DNA of 12,478 nt from DATKDU01 sp035512595 (GTDB lineage: Bacteria; Planctomycetota; Planctomycetia; Pirellulales; Pirellulaceae). Position numbers and translations under genes: made by a program. Under the pieces are notes generated by a model. It made no database searches. It was not told where the DNA came from and was given only the letters and a program-made list of their open reading frames with translations. Below, piece by piece: positions 1 to 6,104 of the stretch (positions are counted from its first letter, which is position 1; each line of letters begins with the position of its first letter). The stretch is from assembly GCA_035512595.1 (NCBI GenBank), contig DATKDU010000276.1:1-12478 (forward strand), written 5' to 3'.

Positions 1-471
1 CCGGCGTCGATGCAGGCGACGTACGAATTCGGGCCGCGGGGCGAAATGCCGGCGGTGAAACTGACCTGGTATCAGGGGGTCAACAAGCCGGCGCTGTGGA
101 CGGAGAAGAAGATCCCGCAGTGGGGCAGCGGCGTGCTGTTCGTTGGCGACAAAGGAATGCTTTTGTCCGACTACGGCAAGCACGTGCTGCTCCCCGAGAA
201 GGACTTTGCCGACTTCCAGCGCCCCGAGCCATTCATTCCCAAGTCGCTCGGCCATCATGCCGAGTGGATTCACGCCGCGAAAACGGGCGAACCGACGACC
301 TGCAACTTCGAGTATGCCGGCTGGCTGACCGAGGCGAATCACCTCGGTAGCATCGCCTACCGCCTCGGCAAGAAGCTGGTGTGGGACGCGGAAAATCTTG
401 AAGCCACTAACTGCCCCGAAGCTGCGCCGCTCGTCAAGCGGGAGTATCGGGAGGGGTGGAAGCTGGGGTAG
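1..471 (+). CDS. Gfo/Idh/MocA-family oxidoreductase, C-terminal part (5' end outside window)
   Basis: The frame is open from the first base to TAG at 469-471, so this is the last 156 residues of a longer protein (family members are usually about 350-450 residues). The segment has the C-terminal alpha/beta domain features of planctomycete Gfo/Idh/MocA-type NAD(P)-dependent oxidoreductases: a beta-strand run with VKLTWYQG, then GVLFVGDKGMLLSDYG, and a helical end with HHAEWIHAAKTGEPTTCNFEYAG and LGSIAYRLGKKLVWD. The N-terminal Rossmann fold and the catalytic Lys/His lie outside the window, so substrate cannot be given. Planctomycetes carry many such proteins, often with a Tat signal, and they are thought to act on sugars or polyols. 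The family call is by recognition; specificity is unknown. No terminator hairpin is visible in the 20 bp before the next gene, so the two may be cotranscribed. Confidence 0.85.
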   Translation, partial: PASMQATYEFGPRGEMPAVKLTWYQGVNKPALWTEKKIPQWGSGVLFVGDKGMLLSDYGKHVLLPEKDFADFQRPEPFIPKSLGHHAEWIHAAKTGEPTTCNFEYAGWLTEANHLGSIAYRLGKKLVWDAENLEATNCPEAAPLVKREYREGWKLG

Positions 472-480
472 CCCCTCATG

Positions 481-485
481 AGGAG
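481..485 (+). promoter_or_regulatory. Ribosome binding site that sets the start of the zinc-ribbon gene
   Basis: AGGAG lies 6 nt before ATG 492. It decides in favour of 492 over the upstream in-frame ATG at 456, which would overlap the oxidoreductase and has no comparable site. Confidence 0.6.
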
Positions 486-491
486 CCCGCC

Positions 492-1040
492 ATGCCAAGG
501 CGTTGCGTGAAATGTGGCACAAATTTGAGCGACAAGTCGTTTTTGCTGACGCCAGCACGTTGCCCAGCATGCGGCGGCTACTGGTGGCAGCCGTGGGCGG
601 CCTCGCTGGCCATCTTGAGCGCGCTTGCAATTGGATTACTGGCTGGAGGACTGGCGGCATCGATTGCAGTCGTGTGTGCAAGATGGCTTTTCGGCAATAT
701 CAATGATGCTGTTCTTGTTGCCGTCGTAGTGTTGATTGTGGGATGCGGAACGGCACATCATTTTGTCTGGCTTTGGCTGTGGCTCGCCTATCCGCAGATG
801 ATGTATGAGCTCATGGACGGTGCCGAAACGACCTCTCATGACGAAGGAAGGTGGATAATTCCTTGGAATCACATGAAAGTTGCCGCAGTAGTCTTGGTCG
901 GAATACCTTTTGTCCCAGCTTCGTGGGGCGCCAAAGCCTTCGCCGGGCTAGGCGTGCTATTGTGGTGCTTGGCGTTTGGAAGATACGCGGCTTGGCAGTG
1001 GTCCAAAATGCCGTCTCAACGACGGAATGGTGCCGAGTAG
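492..1040 (+). CDS. Small zinc-ribbon membrane protein, function unknown
   Basis: A 182-residue protein that I do not recognise as a named family. The start ATG 492 follows AGGAG at 481-485, and residue 1 then begins MPRRCVKCG. The N-terminus holds a treble-cysteine pattern typical of a zinc ribbon: CxxC at residues 5/8 and CPAC at 24/27, 15 residues apart. Behind it come about four hydrophobic stretches (roughly residues 32-60, 68-100 and 130-165, the last probably two segments), so it should be an inner-membrane protein with a cytoplasmic zinc finger. It lies 20 bp after the oxidoreductase and may be read from the same transcript. The stretch from about 640 to 1060 is visibly more A+T-rich than its neighbours, and the gene stops only 18 bp from the broken end of the HNH remnant, so it may have arrived by transfer or rearrangement. 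The zinc ribbon and membrane segments are seen; transfer is inference. Confidence 0.7.
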   Translation: MPRRCVKCGTNLSDKSFLLTPARCPACGGYWWQPWAASLAILSALAIGLLAGGLAASIAVVCARWLFGNINDAVLVAVVVLIVGCGTAHHFVWLWLWLAYPQMMYELMDGAETTSHDEGRWIIPWNHMKVAAVVLVGIPFVPASWGAKAFAGLGVLLWCLAFGRYAAWQWSKMPSQRRNGAE

Positions 1041-1058
1041 CAGAAAAGCAATGACAAG

Positions 1059-1133
1059 TGGCGCCAAACAATAGCCGCAGCGGTTCTGCGCCGCCTCACG
1101 CACGCGCCGTCGCAGGCGAGCGGAGATTGTCAC
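1059..1133 (-). pseudogene. HNH endonuclease remnant, first 25 codons only
   Basis: Reading leftward from GTG at 1133-1131, the peptide runs VTISARLRRRVREAAQNRCG then YCLAP. This is the conserved opening of small HNH nucleases: a basic helix followed by RCxYC, the first zinc-binding cysteine pair. After the proline codon at 1061-1059 the frame continues into LVIAFLLLG, which is unrelated and antisense to sequence by the end of the zinc-ribbon gene. The EHIIP-like His motif and the second CxxC expected of the family are absent, so no nuclease can be made. The GTG start overlaps the TGA stop of the gene before it by four bases (1130-1133), the typical arrangement for coupled translation, which indicates that this was once the second gene of a two-gene unit. 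The junction of loss lies within about 1041-1059. Confidence 0.65.
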
Positions 1134-1516
1134 GACGCCAGTCGCTCCCGCAGGCCGCGGCGCACCGCTTCCTTGAGTCCGTGAGCCTTCCACAGATTGC
1201 CGACGGCGTACTCCTGAACCAGGCCGGCAAGTTCGGCGGATTCCGTGGGCGTCAGACTGCCCCGCTGTTGACGCTCATTGAGCATTAGCAAACGCCGGTT
1301 GCGCGACGCGGGCATCGTCGCATCGGCCAGCGCGAGCACCTCTTCGTCGGACATTGCCGATAATCGCTGCTCCATCTCGTCCGGCTTCAGGGTTCGGATA
1401 GCCGTTTCGAGGGTGCTTGCGAGCACCGCTTGTACGTCACGATTGGAGCGGCTGGCCAGCACCTGAGCGCCATGCATCACTTGGTCAGAGAGCGAAATCG
1501 TGATGTCGGTGCTCAT
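1130..1516 (-). CDS. Antitoxin-like / ribbon-helix-helix-like partner of an HNH nuclease
   Basis: A 128-residue soluble protein starting MSTDITISLSDQVMHGAQ. The N-terminal 40 residues (beta-strand then two helices) resemble a ribbon-helix-helix DNA-binding segment; the rest is helical and charged, with LSAMSDEEVLALADATM, LTPTESAELAGLVQEYAVG and a basic end LKEAVRRGLRERLAS. Proteins of this layout are commonly encoded just before a small HNH endonuclease in cyanobacteria, Chloroflexi and planctomycetes, and here the HNH start overlaps this stop by 4 bp. The partner is broken, so this gene is an orphan. ATG 1516 is chosen because GGTGGG at 1530-1525 lies 8 nt before it; GTG 1522, with AAGG 6 nt before, is nearly as good and adds two residues. 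It lies 37-43 bp after korB on the same strand, with a hairpin between. The antitoxin role is inference from gene context. Confidence 0.65.
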   Translation of the reverse strand: MSTDITISLSDQVMHGAQVLASRSNRDVQAVLASTLETAIRTLKPDEMEQRLSAMSDEEVLALADATMPASRNRRLLMLNERQQRGSLTPTESAELAGLVQEYAVGNLWKAHGLKEAVRRGLRERLAS

Positions 1517-1532
1517 GGTCACTACCCACCTT

Positions 1533-1558
1533 GGACGGCCCGGAAGGGCCCGTCCTAC
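1533..1558 (-). repeat. GTAGGAC-type palindromic hairpin after korB
   Basis: Read on the minus strand, this begins GTAGGACGG and folds into a hairpin: GGACGG pairs with CCGTCC (1555-1550 with 1538-1533), CCC pairs with GGG inside, one base is bulged and the loop is TTCC. It starts one base after the korB TAA stop (1562-1560). There is no T run behind it, and the ribosome binding sequence of the antitoxin-like gene begins on the next base (1532), so it is more an intercistronic element than a normal terminator. It shares the GTAGGAC head and GTCC tail with the two hairpins at 6000-6023 and 6081-6104. Confidence 0.7.
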
Positions 1559-1559
1559 C

Positions 1560-2576
1560 TTACGCCACCGTCCACGTATCCCCCGAGTTGAACAGCGCGT
1601 TCAGGTCCCCTTCCCCCTTCTTGGCCTTGGCCGCTTCGACCTGCTTGCCCAGCTCGACGTCGTACTTCGGCGCATCGACGGCGCGGAAAACGCCGATCGG
1701 CGTCGGCATCGCCGGGTACTGCATCCGCGACAGGAGATAGGCCAGCGTGGCCGTGGGGGACTTCTCGTCGTGGAACAGGAGGTCGTCCTCCTTGATCCCC
1801 TTGCCCAGTTCGACAATTTCCGGCTCGGTGCCGTTGAGGCGAATCCCCTTGTCCCTGTTCTTGCCGAAGATCAGCGGCTTGCCGTGCTCCAGCTCGACGA
1901 CCGTGTCGAACTTCGTCTCCTTCTTGCTGGCATAATCCCAAGCGCCGTCGTTGAACACGTTGCAGTTCTGAAAGATTTCGACGAAGGCGGTTCCCTTGTG
2001 GTTGGCCGCCCGCTTGAGGATTTCCCCCAGGTGCTTGATGTTGACGTCGATGCTGCGGGCCACGAACGACGCCTCGGCGCCGATGGCGATCGACAGCGGA
2101 TTGAGCGGATTGTCGATGACCCCCATCACGGCCGTCTTGTTGACCTGCCCCAGCGGAGTCGTCGGCGAGTACTGCCCTTTGGTCAAACCGTAAATGCGGT
2201 TGTTAAACAGCAAAATCTTCAGATCGACGTTGCGGCGGATGCAGTGCAGCAGGTGATTGCCGCCGATCGACAGGCCGTCGCCGTCGCCGGTCACGACCCA
2301 GACCTGCAAATCGGGGCGCACCGCCTTGAGCCCCGTGGCGATGGCCGGCGCACGGCCGTGAATGCTGTGCATCCCGTACGTGTTCATGTAGTACGGAAAG
2401 CGGCTCGAGCAGCCGATGCCGCTGACGAAGACGATCTTCTCCCGCGGCACTCCGATCTGCGGGAGAACCTTCTTCATTTGGGCGAGGATGGAGTAATCGC
2501 CGCAGCCGGGGCACCAGCGGACGTCCTGGTCGCTGGCAAAATCGGCGGGGGTGAGGGTCGGTGCTTCGGTGGGCAT
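1560..2576 (-). CDS. korB: 2-oxoacid:ferredoxin oxidoreductase beta subunit (2-oxoglutarate type)
   Basis: A 338-residue subunit that carries thiamine diphosphate and the [4Fe-4S] cluster of the enzyme that converts 2-oxoglutarate, CoA and oxidised ferredoxin to succinyl-CoA, CO2 and reduced ferredoxin (reversible). Seen: WCPGCGDYSI with Cys22 and Cys25, Cys56 in SGIGCSSRF and Cys205 in IFQNCNVFND, the four cluster ligands at the spacing known for the two-subunit archaeal enzyme; the ThDP/Mg motif GDGDGLSIGGNH from residue 97 to NNRIYGLTKGQYSPT at 125-139. Length is normal. It follows korA on the same strand after an 88-bp gap filled mostly by a heptamer repeat, and the 18 bases before ATG 2576 are C/T-rich with no Shine-Dalgarno sequence. 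The 2-oxoglutarate preference rests on overall likeness to KorB of aerobic bacteria; another 2-oxoacid is possible. Confidence 0.93.
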   Translation of the reverse strand: MPTEAPTLTPADFASDQDVRWCPGCGDYSILAQMKKVLPQIGVPREKIVFVSGIGCSSRFPYYMNTYGMHSIHGRAPAIATGLKAVRPDLQVWVVTGDGDGLSIGGNHLLHCIRRNVDLKILLFNNRIYGLTKGQYSPTTPLGQVNKTAVMGVIDNPLNPLSIAIGAEASFVARSIDVNIKHLGEILKRAANHKGTAFVEIFQNCNVFNDGAWDYASKKETKFDTVVELEHGKPLIFGKNRDKGIRLNGTEPEIVELGKGIKEDDLLFHDEKSPTATLAYLLSRMQYPAMPTPIGVFRAVDAPKYDVELGKQVEAAKAKKGEGDLNALFNSGDTWTVA

Positions 2577-2582
2577 GGGGAA

Positions 2583-2652
2583 GGGTTCAGGGTTCAGGGT
2601 TCAGGGTTCAGGGTTCAGGGTTCAGGGTTCAGGGTTCAGGGTTCAGGGTTCA
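2583..2652. repeat. Tandem array of ten perfect GGGTTCA heptamers between korA and korB
   Basis: Ten uninterrupted, identical 7-bp units (read TGAACCC on the coding strand of the operon), followed by two more matching bases. The array fills 70 of the 88 bp between the korA stop (2665) and the korB start (2576). On the kor strand each unit holds a TGA, and because 7 is not a multiple of 3 all three frames are closed every 21 nt. On the other strand all frames stay open and give a periodic peptide (FRVQGSG), which produces long false reading frames. It is not a CRISPR: there are no spacers. Confidence 0.95.
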
Positions 2653-2664
2653 GGAGGTCGGAGG

Positions 2665-4608
2665 TCAGCCGGCGTCGGCGGCGGTGCCGGCCAGTTCGGC
2701 GATCTGGGCGTTCTCTTTCTTGGGAGGGGCGGTTGCCATGCCGAGCTGCTTGCGGATTTCGTTGATCAGCTCTTGGACGGCAAACGGACGCCCTTGCACC
2801 TTGTTGTAGCCCTGAGCGTCGATCAGGAACTTGGCGCGGACCAGCGTGCGGAGCTGTCCCGTGTTGAGCTCGGGGATCAGCACCTTCTTGTATTTCTTCA
2901 GGATGTCACCCAGGTTGCGCGGGAACGGGTGCAGCCACCGCAAATGGGCGTGCGCCACCTTCAGGCCGTCCTCGCGGCAGGCTTCCGTCGCTGTGCGGCA
3001 AGCGCCGTACGTGCCTCCCCAGGAGAGGACGAGCAAGTCCCCCGCTTCCGGCCCATCGACCTCTTGCAGCGGAATCTCCAGCGCCACGTTCTCCACCTTC
3101 TTGGCCCGCGTCTTGACCATGTGCTCGTGGTTTTCCGGCTCGTAGTTCACGTTGCCGGTAACGTCCTGCTTCTCCAGGCCGCCGATGCGGTGCATCAGCC
3201 CCTTGGTGCCGGGAATCGCCCACGGCCGCGCCAGCACTTCGTCCCGCTGATACGGCAAGAACTGCTCGCCGCTCTCGCTCGGCCCCGGATGATGGACTGG
3301 AATCTTGGGGAGCTTATTGAAATCCGGAATCAGCCACGGCTCGCTGCCGTTGGCGATGTAGCCGTCCGACAAGAGCATCACCGGCGTCATGAACCGAACG
3401 GCAATCCGCCACGCCTCCAGCGCCGCGTCGAAGCACTCCGCCGGGCTGCGGCAGGCGATCACCGGCATTGGCGATTCGCCATTGCGGCCGATCACAGCCT
3501 GGAACAGGTCGGCCTGCTCGGTCTTCGTCGGCAGTCCCGTGCTCGGTCCGCCGCGCTGGACGTTGATCACCAGCATGGGGAGCTCGAGCATGATCGCCAG
3601 GCCGATCCCTTCCCCCTTGAGCGCGATGCCGGGGCCGGACGACGTGGTGATCGCCATCGCGCCGCCATAGGCGGCGCCGATCGTGCTGGTCACTGCCGCG
3701 ATTTCGTCCTCGGCCTGGAAGGTCTTAACGCCGAAGTTGCGGAACTTCGACAGGTCTTCGAGAATGCTGCTGGCCGGCGTGATCGGATACGATCCGAGGA
3801 ATAATTCCTTGCCCGAGAGCTTGGCGGCAGCCAGGACGCCCAAGGCGAGCGCCTGGTTGCCCATGACCGTCTTGTACGTTCCCGGCGGCAGCTTGGCGGG
3901 CTCGATCTTGTAGCTGCTGGCGAAGGCGTCGGTCGTTTCGCCGTAGTTCCAGCCGGCTTGCAGCGCCCGCGTGTTGGCTTCCACGATCTCCGGCTTGGTG
4001 GCGAACTTATCGCGGACAAACCGCAGCGTAGGCTCCAGGTCGCGGCCGTAGAGCCAGTACACCAGCCCCAGAGCGAAGAAGTTTTTGCAGCGGTCGATCT
4101 CTTTAGTGCCCAAGCCCGTGTCCTTGCAGACCTCGCGGACGATCTTGGTCATCGACACCTTGAAGAGCTGGTACTGATCTTCCAGCACCTGGCTCTGGAG
4201 CGGGTCGGAATCGTATCCTGCCAGGTCGAGGTCGCCCTTCTGAAAATTGTCCTGATTGGCGATCAAGATCCCCCCCTTGCGCAGATCGCGGAGGTTCGTC
4301 TTGAGGGCCGCGGGGTTCATCACCACCAGGGCGTCAAGCGCGTCGCCGGGAGTGAAGATCTCATCGCTGGAGAAGTGGACCTGCATTGCCGAGACGCCGG
4401 CCAGCGTGCCGCGCGGGGCGCGAATCTCCGCCGGATAGTCCGGAAAGGTGGCAATGTCGTTGCCCAGCAAGGCCGACGTGCGGGTGAATTGATCCGCTGT
4501 GATCTGCATCCCGTCGCCAGAATCGCCGGCAAAGCGGATGGTCGCGCTAGGGAGGGGGCTGACGTGCTTCGGGTGGGTGGCAACCGGTTCGACGGTGGTC
4601 GTGGACAT
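2665..4608 (-). CDS. korA: 2-oxoacid:ferredoxin oxidoreductase alpha subunit with fused gamma domain
   Basis: A 647-residue subunit, partner of KorB. Domain order: an N-terminal gamma domain (about residues 22-200) with IRFAGDSGDGMQ and DYPAEIRAPRGTLAGVSAMQ; then the pyrimidine-binding alpha domain from about 250 with the family signature YPITPAS at 274-280; then QRGGPSTGLPTKTEQADL at 351-368 and a transketolase-C-like end with LVLSWGGTYGACRTATEACR. Gamma-alpha fusion and this length match KorA of Mycobacterium and other aerobes (about 650 residues); no delta (ferredoxin) subunit is nearby. ATG 4608 (MSTTTVEP) is chosen because the 47 residues encoded upstream are Cys/Pro-rich and unlike the family. 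The ribosome site is weak (GAGG about 15 nt upstream). Supplying reduced ferredoxin or running the TCA step are the known roles; direction here is unknown. Confidence 0.93.
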   Translation of the reverse strand: MSTTTVEPVATHPKHVSPLPSATIRFAGDSGDGMQITADQFTRTSALLGNDIATFPDYPAEIRAPRGTLAGVSAMQVHFSSDEIFTPGDALDALVVMNPAALKTNLRDLRKGGILIANQDNFQKGDLDLAGYDSDPLQSQVLEDQYQLFKVSMTKIVREVCKDTGLGTKEIDRCKNFFALGLVYWLYGRDLEPTLRFVRDKFATKPEIVEANTRALQAGWNYGETTDAFASSYKIEPAKLPPGTYKTVMGNQALALGVLAAAKLSGKELFLGSYPITPASSILEDLSKFRNFGVKTFQAEDEIAAVTSTIGAAYGGAMAITTSSGPGIALKGEGIGLAIMLELPMLVINVQRGGPSTGLPTKTEQADLFQAVIGRNGESPMPVIACRSPAECFDAALEAWRIAVRFMTPVMLLSDGYIANGSEPWLIPDFNKLPKIPVHHPGPSESGEQFLPYQRDEVLARPWAIPGTKGLMHRIGGLEKQDVTGNVNYEPENHEHMVKTRAKKVENVALEIPLQEVDGPEAGDLLVLSWGGTYGACRTATEACREDGLKVAHAHLRWLHPFPRNLGDILKKYKKVLIPELNTGQLRTLVRAKFLIDAQGYNKVQGRPFAVQELINEIRKQLGMATAPPKKENAQIAELAGTAADAG

Positions 4609-4656
4609 GGCAGGCGGGGGAACCTCGTGGCTTAATCGGAGGCTAGCAGGTACTGA

Positions 4657-4684
4657 ATTATGTCTTCGGATCGGGCGGGGACAA
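4657..4684 (-). promoter_or_regulatory. Candidate sigma-70-type promoter for korAB
   Basis: On the minus strand, TTGTCC (4684-4679) and CATAAT (4662-4657) are separated by 16 bp; they match the -35 consensus at 4 of 6 and the -10 consensus at 5 of 6 positions. Transcription would start near 4650, giving a leader of about 40 nt before ATG 4608. It is in the right place, in the 185-bp gap after the CBS gene, but such matches also occur by chance. Confidence 0.35.
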
Positions 4685-4793
4685 TTCGGAGTCAATCGAT
4701 CGAGTGCGTGCAAGCAATGGCATCTCGCGCTGCAAGTACACGCTGGCATGCAAGATGCCTGCGGGGTGGCTTGTGACGGTTATGCCGGCTGAA

Positions 4794-5264
4794 TCATGCC
4801 CCTTCTCGCTGGACGGTCTTGTGGTGGGGCGCTGGAGGGAGGGTGTAAACGGTCTTGGGAAAATGTTCGACGAGGTAGCGAAGGATGCCGGACACTTTCA
4901 AAACGCCGGTCACGCGCCCCTGGCCATCGACCACCGGCAGTCGGCGGAAGCCCCCCGCGGCCATCAGGCTGATCGCCTTGCCGACCGTGTCGTCGGTCCG
5001 CAGGGTCACCGGCTCGCGGACCATGACGGCAGCCACCGGCTCATCCAGATTAGCCCGGTCCGCCAGCATTCGCAGGGCATCGCGCTCGGTAAAGACGCCG
5101 AGCAGCTTCCCGTCGCGGCAAATCATGGCAGCACCGGTCGCCCCCTGCTTGAGCATCCGCATCACGTGGCGAATGCTGTCTTCCGGGACGGCGCACACAG
5201 GCTTGGCCGGATGAGCGTGCTCGACCGTCTCGGTCTCGAGATGGAGCTGAAAGTCCACGGCCAT
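4794..5264 (-). CDS. Two-CBS-domain protein
   Basis: A 156-residue soluble protein made almost entirely of a CBS pair (Bateman module). CBS1 spans about residues 20-75 (AVPEDSIRHVMRMLKQGATG, GVFTERDALRMLAD), CBS2 about 80-140 (VMVREPVTLRTDDTVGKAIS, GFRRLPVVDGQGRVTGVLKV). The RRLPVVD and TGVLKVSGILRYLV blocks are typical. CBS pairs bind adenine nucleotides or S-adenosylmethionine and act as energy sensors, often in another protein; here the module stands alone, so its target is not visible. The end (HFPKTVYTLPPAPHHKTVQR) is a short proline-rich tail. It lies 185 bp upstream of korA on the same strand; a regulatory link is only a guess. The ribosome site is weak at ATG 5264. Confidence 0.88.
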   Translation of the reverse strand: MAVDFQLHLETETVEHAHPAKPVCAVPEDSIRHVMRMLKQGATGAAMICRDGKLLGVFTERDALRMLADRANLDEPVAAVMVREPVTLRTDDTVGKAISLMAAGGFRRLPVVDGQGRVTGVLKVSGILRYLVEHFPKTVYTLPPAPHHKTVQREGA

Positions 5265-5797
5265 ATCATTCTTGGCAGTGGCAAGCTGCCCCTTTCGACC
5301 GGTGGAACCGTCGAACGGACTTTGCCAGCCAGCAACCAGTTCCTAGGGCAGTCCAAGTGCCGCTACGAAGCAGCGAGGCGAATCATTCTTCCGACCAACA
5401 GGTCAATCCATTCGCTCGCGCTCAGTTAAAAGCCTACCAACGCCCTCCGCCCGACACAAGGACGCAGGCGGTCCCTCCTCCGTCAGGGGAATGCTTTTCC
5501 CGACCGGTAAAGTCGCGGCGCGGTATCGCGGCACGGCGGCCATACCCATCGTTTGCAGCCCCAAACGGGGAATCAATGGGGCTGCTCGATCCTATCTCCA
5601 AGTGCGGCACGCCAGTTGCCATAGAACCGATCGCTCTGGCTGCCGCACGAGGATTTCCGCAGTGGAAGCACTCGCTCACAGACTCGAGCGGCCCGGAGTT
5701 GCAAAAGGTACTGGCCGGTTTGGAAAGATTTCAACCCGCCCCCGCGCTGGCGCCCGCTAGCGGCGGCCCCACCAAAGAATCCAAGGAGCAGGAAACG
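5265..5797. other. 533-bp stretch without a convincing gene
   Basis: It separates the leftward CBS gene from a short rightward frame. A rightward frame stays open from ATG 5357 to 5998, but its first 80 residues are Arg/Pro/Ser-rich and look non-coding; ATG 5576 in the same frame would give 140 residues and cannot be excluded. A small palindrome at 5295-5314 (TCGA and CGGT arms, GGA loop, one bulged base) lies 31 bp upstream of the CBS start and could be an operator. I see no RNA gene or clear promoter. Confidence 0.45.
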
Positions 5798-5998
5798 ATG
5801 CATTTGCACGAATATCGGTTGCACCCCGATTGGATTGCCCGTTTGGAAATGTTTCGCCAGTTTGCCTCACGCACTCCGGAGCCGCAGATCGCTGATACGA
5901 CTGTAGAAATCGACGTTCAGGAAACGGCCTGCGAGCGCTGGCCCCTGCCCAAAATCTCGTACCGCCATCGCAAGACGGCCGCGCCCAGGCCGCGGTAA
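5798..5998 (+). CDS. Possible small protein of 66 residues, unknown
   Basis: ATG 5798 has the best ribosome binding site of this region: AAGGAG at 5783-5788, 9 nt upstream. The product begins MHLHEYRLHPDWIARLEMFR and ends in a basic, proline-rich tail (SYRHRKTAAPRPR). It is hydrophilic, has no membrane segment, and holds one cysteine. I do not recognise a family. The same frame is open upstream to 5357, so a longer product starting at 5576 is an alternative. The TAA stop (5996-5998) is followed after one base by the first GTAGGAC hairpin, exactly the placement seen after korB, which gives some support that a real gene ends here. It converges on the beta-CASP gene. Confidence 0.45.
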   Translation: MHLHEYRLHPDWIARLEMFRQFASRTPEPQIADTTVEIDVQETACERWPLPKISYRHRKTAAPRPR

Positions 5999-5999
5999 C

Positions 6000-6023
6000 G
6001 TAGGACAGGTTTCCAACCTGTCC
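6000..6023 (+). repeat. GTAGGAC palindromic hairpin, copy 1 (plus orientation)
   Basis: GTA followed by a perfect 9-bp stem, GGACAGGTT (6003-6011) with AACCTGTCC (6015-6023), and a TCC loop. It starts one base after the TAA stop of the 66-residue frame. It matches the reverse complement of 6081-6104 at 23 of 24 positions; the only difference is in the loop. Confidence 0.9.
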
Positions 6024-6080
6024 CAAAACCACTTGGCCAGGCTGCCAGCGGAAGTCCCGCGAAACGCGGCAATCGTTACT

Positions 6081-6104
6081 GGACAGGTTGAAAACCTGTC
6101 CTAC
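6081..6104 (-). repeat. GTAGGAC palindromic hairpin, copy 2 (minus orientation)
   Basis: On the minus strand, GTA then a perfect 9-bp stem (6101-6093 with 6089-6081; arms GGACAGGTT and AACCTGTCC) and a TTC loop. The TAG inside GTAGGAC is the stop codon of the beta-CASP gene (6103-6101), so the element overlaps the coding end. No T run follows. Confidence 0.9.

Larger units (their letters stand above)
6000..6104. repeat. Composite palindromic (REP/BIME-like) element between convergent genes
   Basis: Two 24-bp hairpins in opposite orientation flank a 57-bp centre (6024-6080). The centre holds two more small hairpins: TGGC/GCCA at 6034-6047 and CCGCG-AAA-CGCGG at 6057-6069. The whole unit is an inverted repeat of hairpins, the layout of bacterial interspersed mosaic elements. 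It fills nearly the entire gap between two converging reading frames, and its right arm supplies the TAG stop codon of the beta-CASP gene. It could stop transcription from both sides. No transposase of the REP-associated type is in the window. Confidence 0.6.

Noticed and set aside
1059..1516. Active toxin-antitoxin or nuclease defence pair
   Set aside because: The HNH part lacks the His motif and second cysteine pair, so only the partner gene can be functional.
2583..2652. CRISPR array or telomere-like repeat
   Set aside because: Units are contiguous without spacers and lie inside an operon, not at a replicon end; slippage-type microsatellite fits better.
1500..3804. Long plus-strand reading frames (1500-2765 and 2551-3804) across the kor genes, with a periodic FRVQGSG peptide
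   Set aside because: They are the reverse of korB and korA, whose motifs are unmistakable; the periodic peptide is translation of the stop-free heptamer array.
5357..5797. Longer 213-residue version of the small plus-strand protein
   Set aside because: The upstream residues are low-complexity and no ribosome site precedes 5357, while ATG 5798 has a strong AAGGAG. A start at 5576 remains possible.
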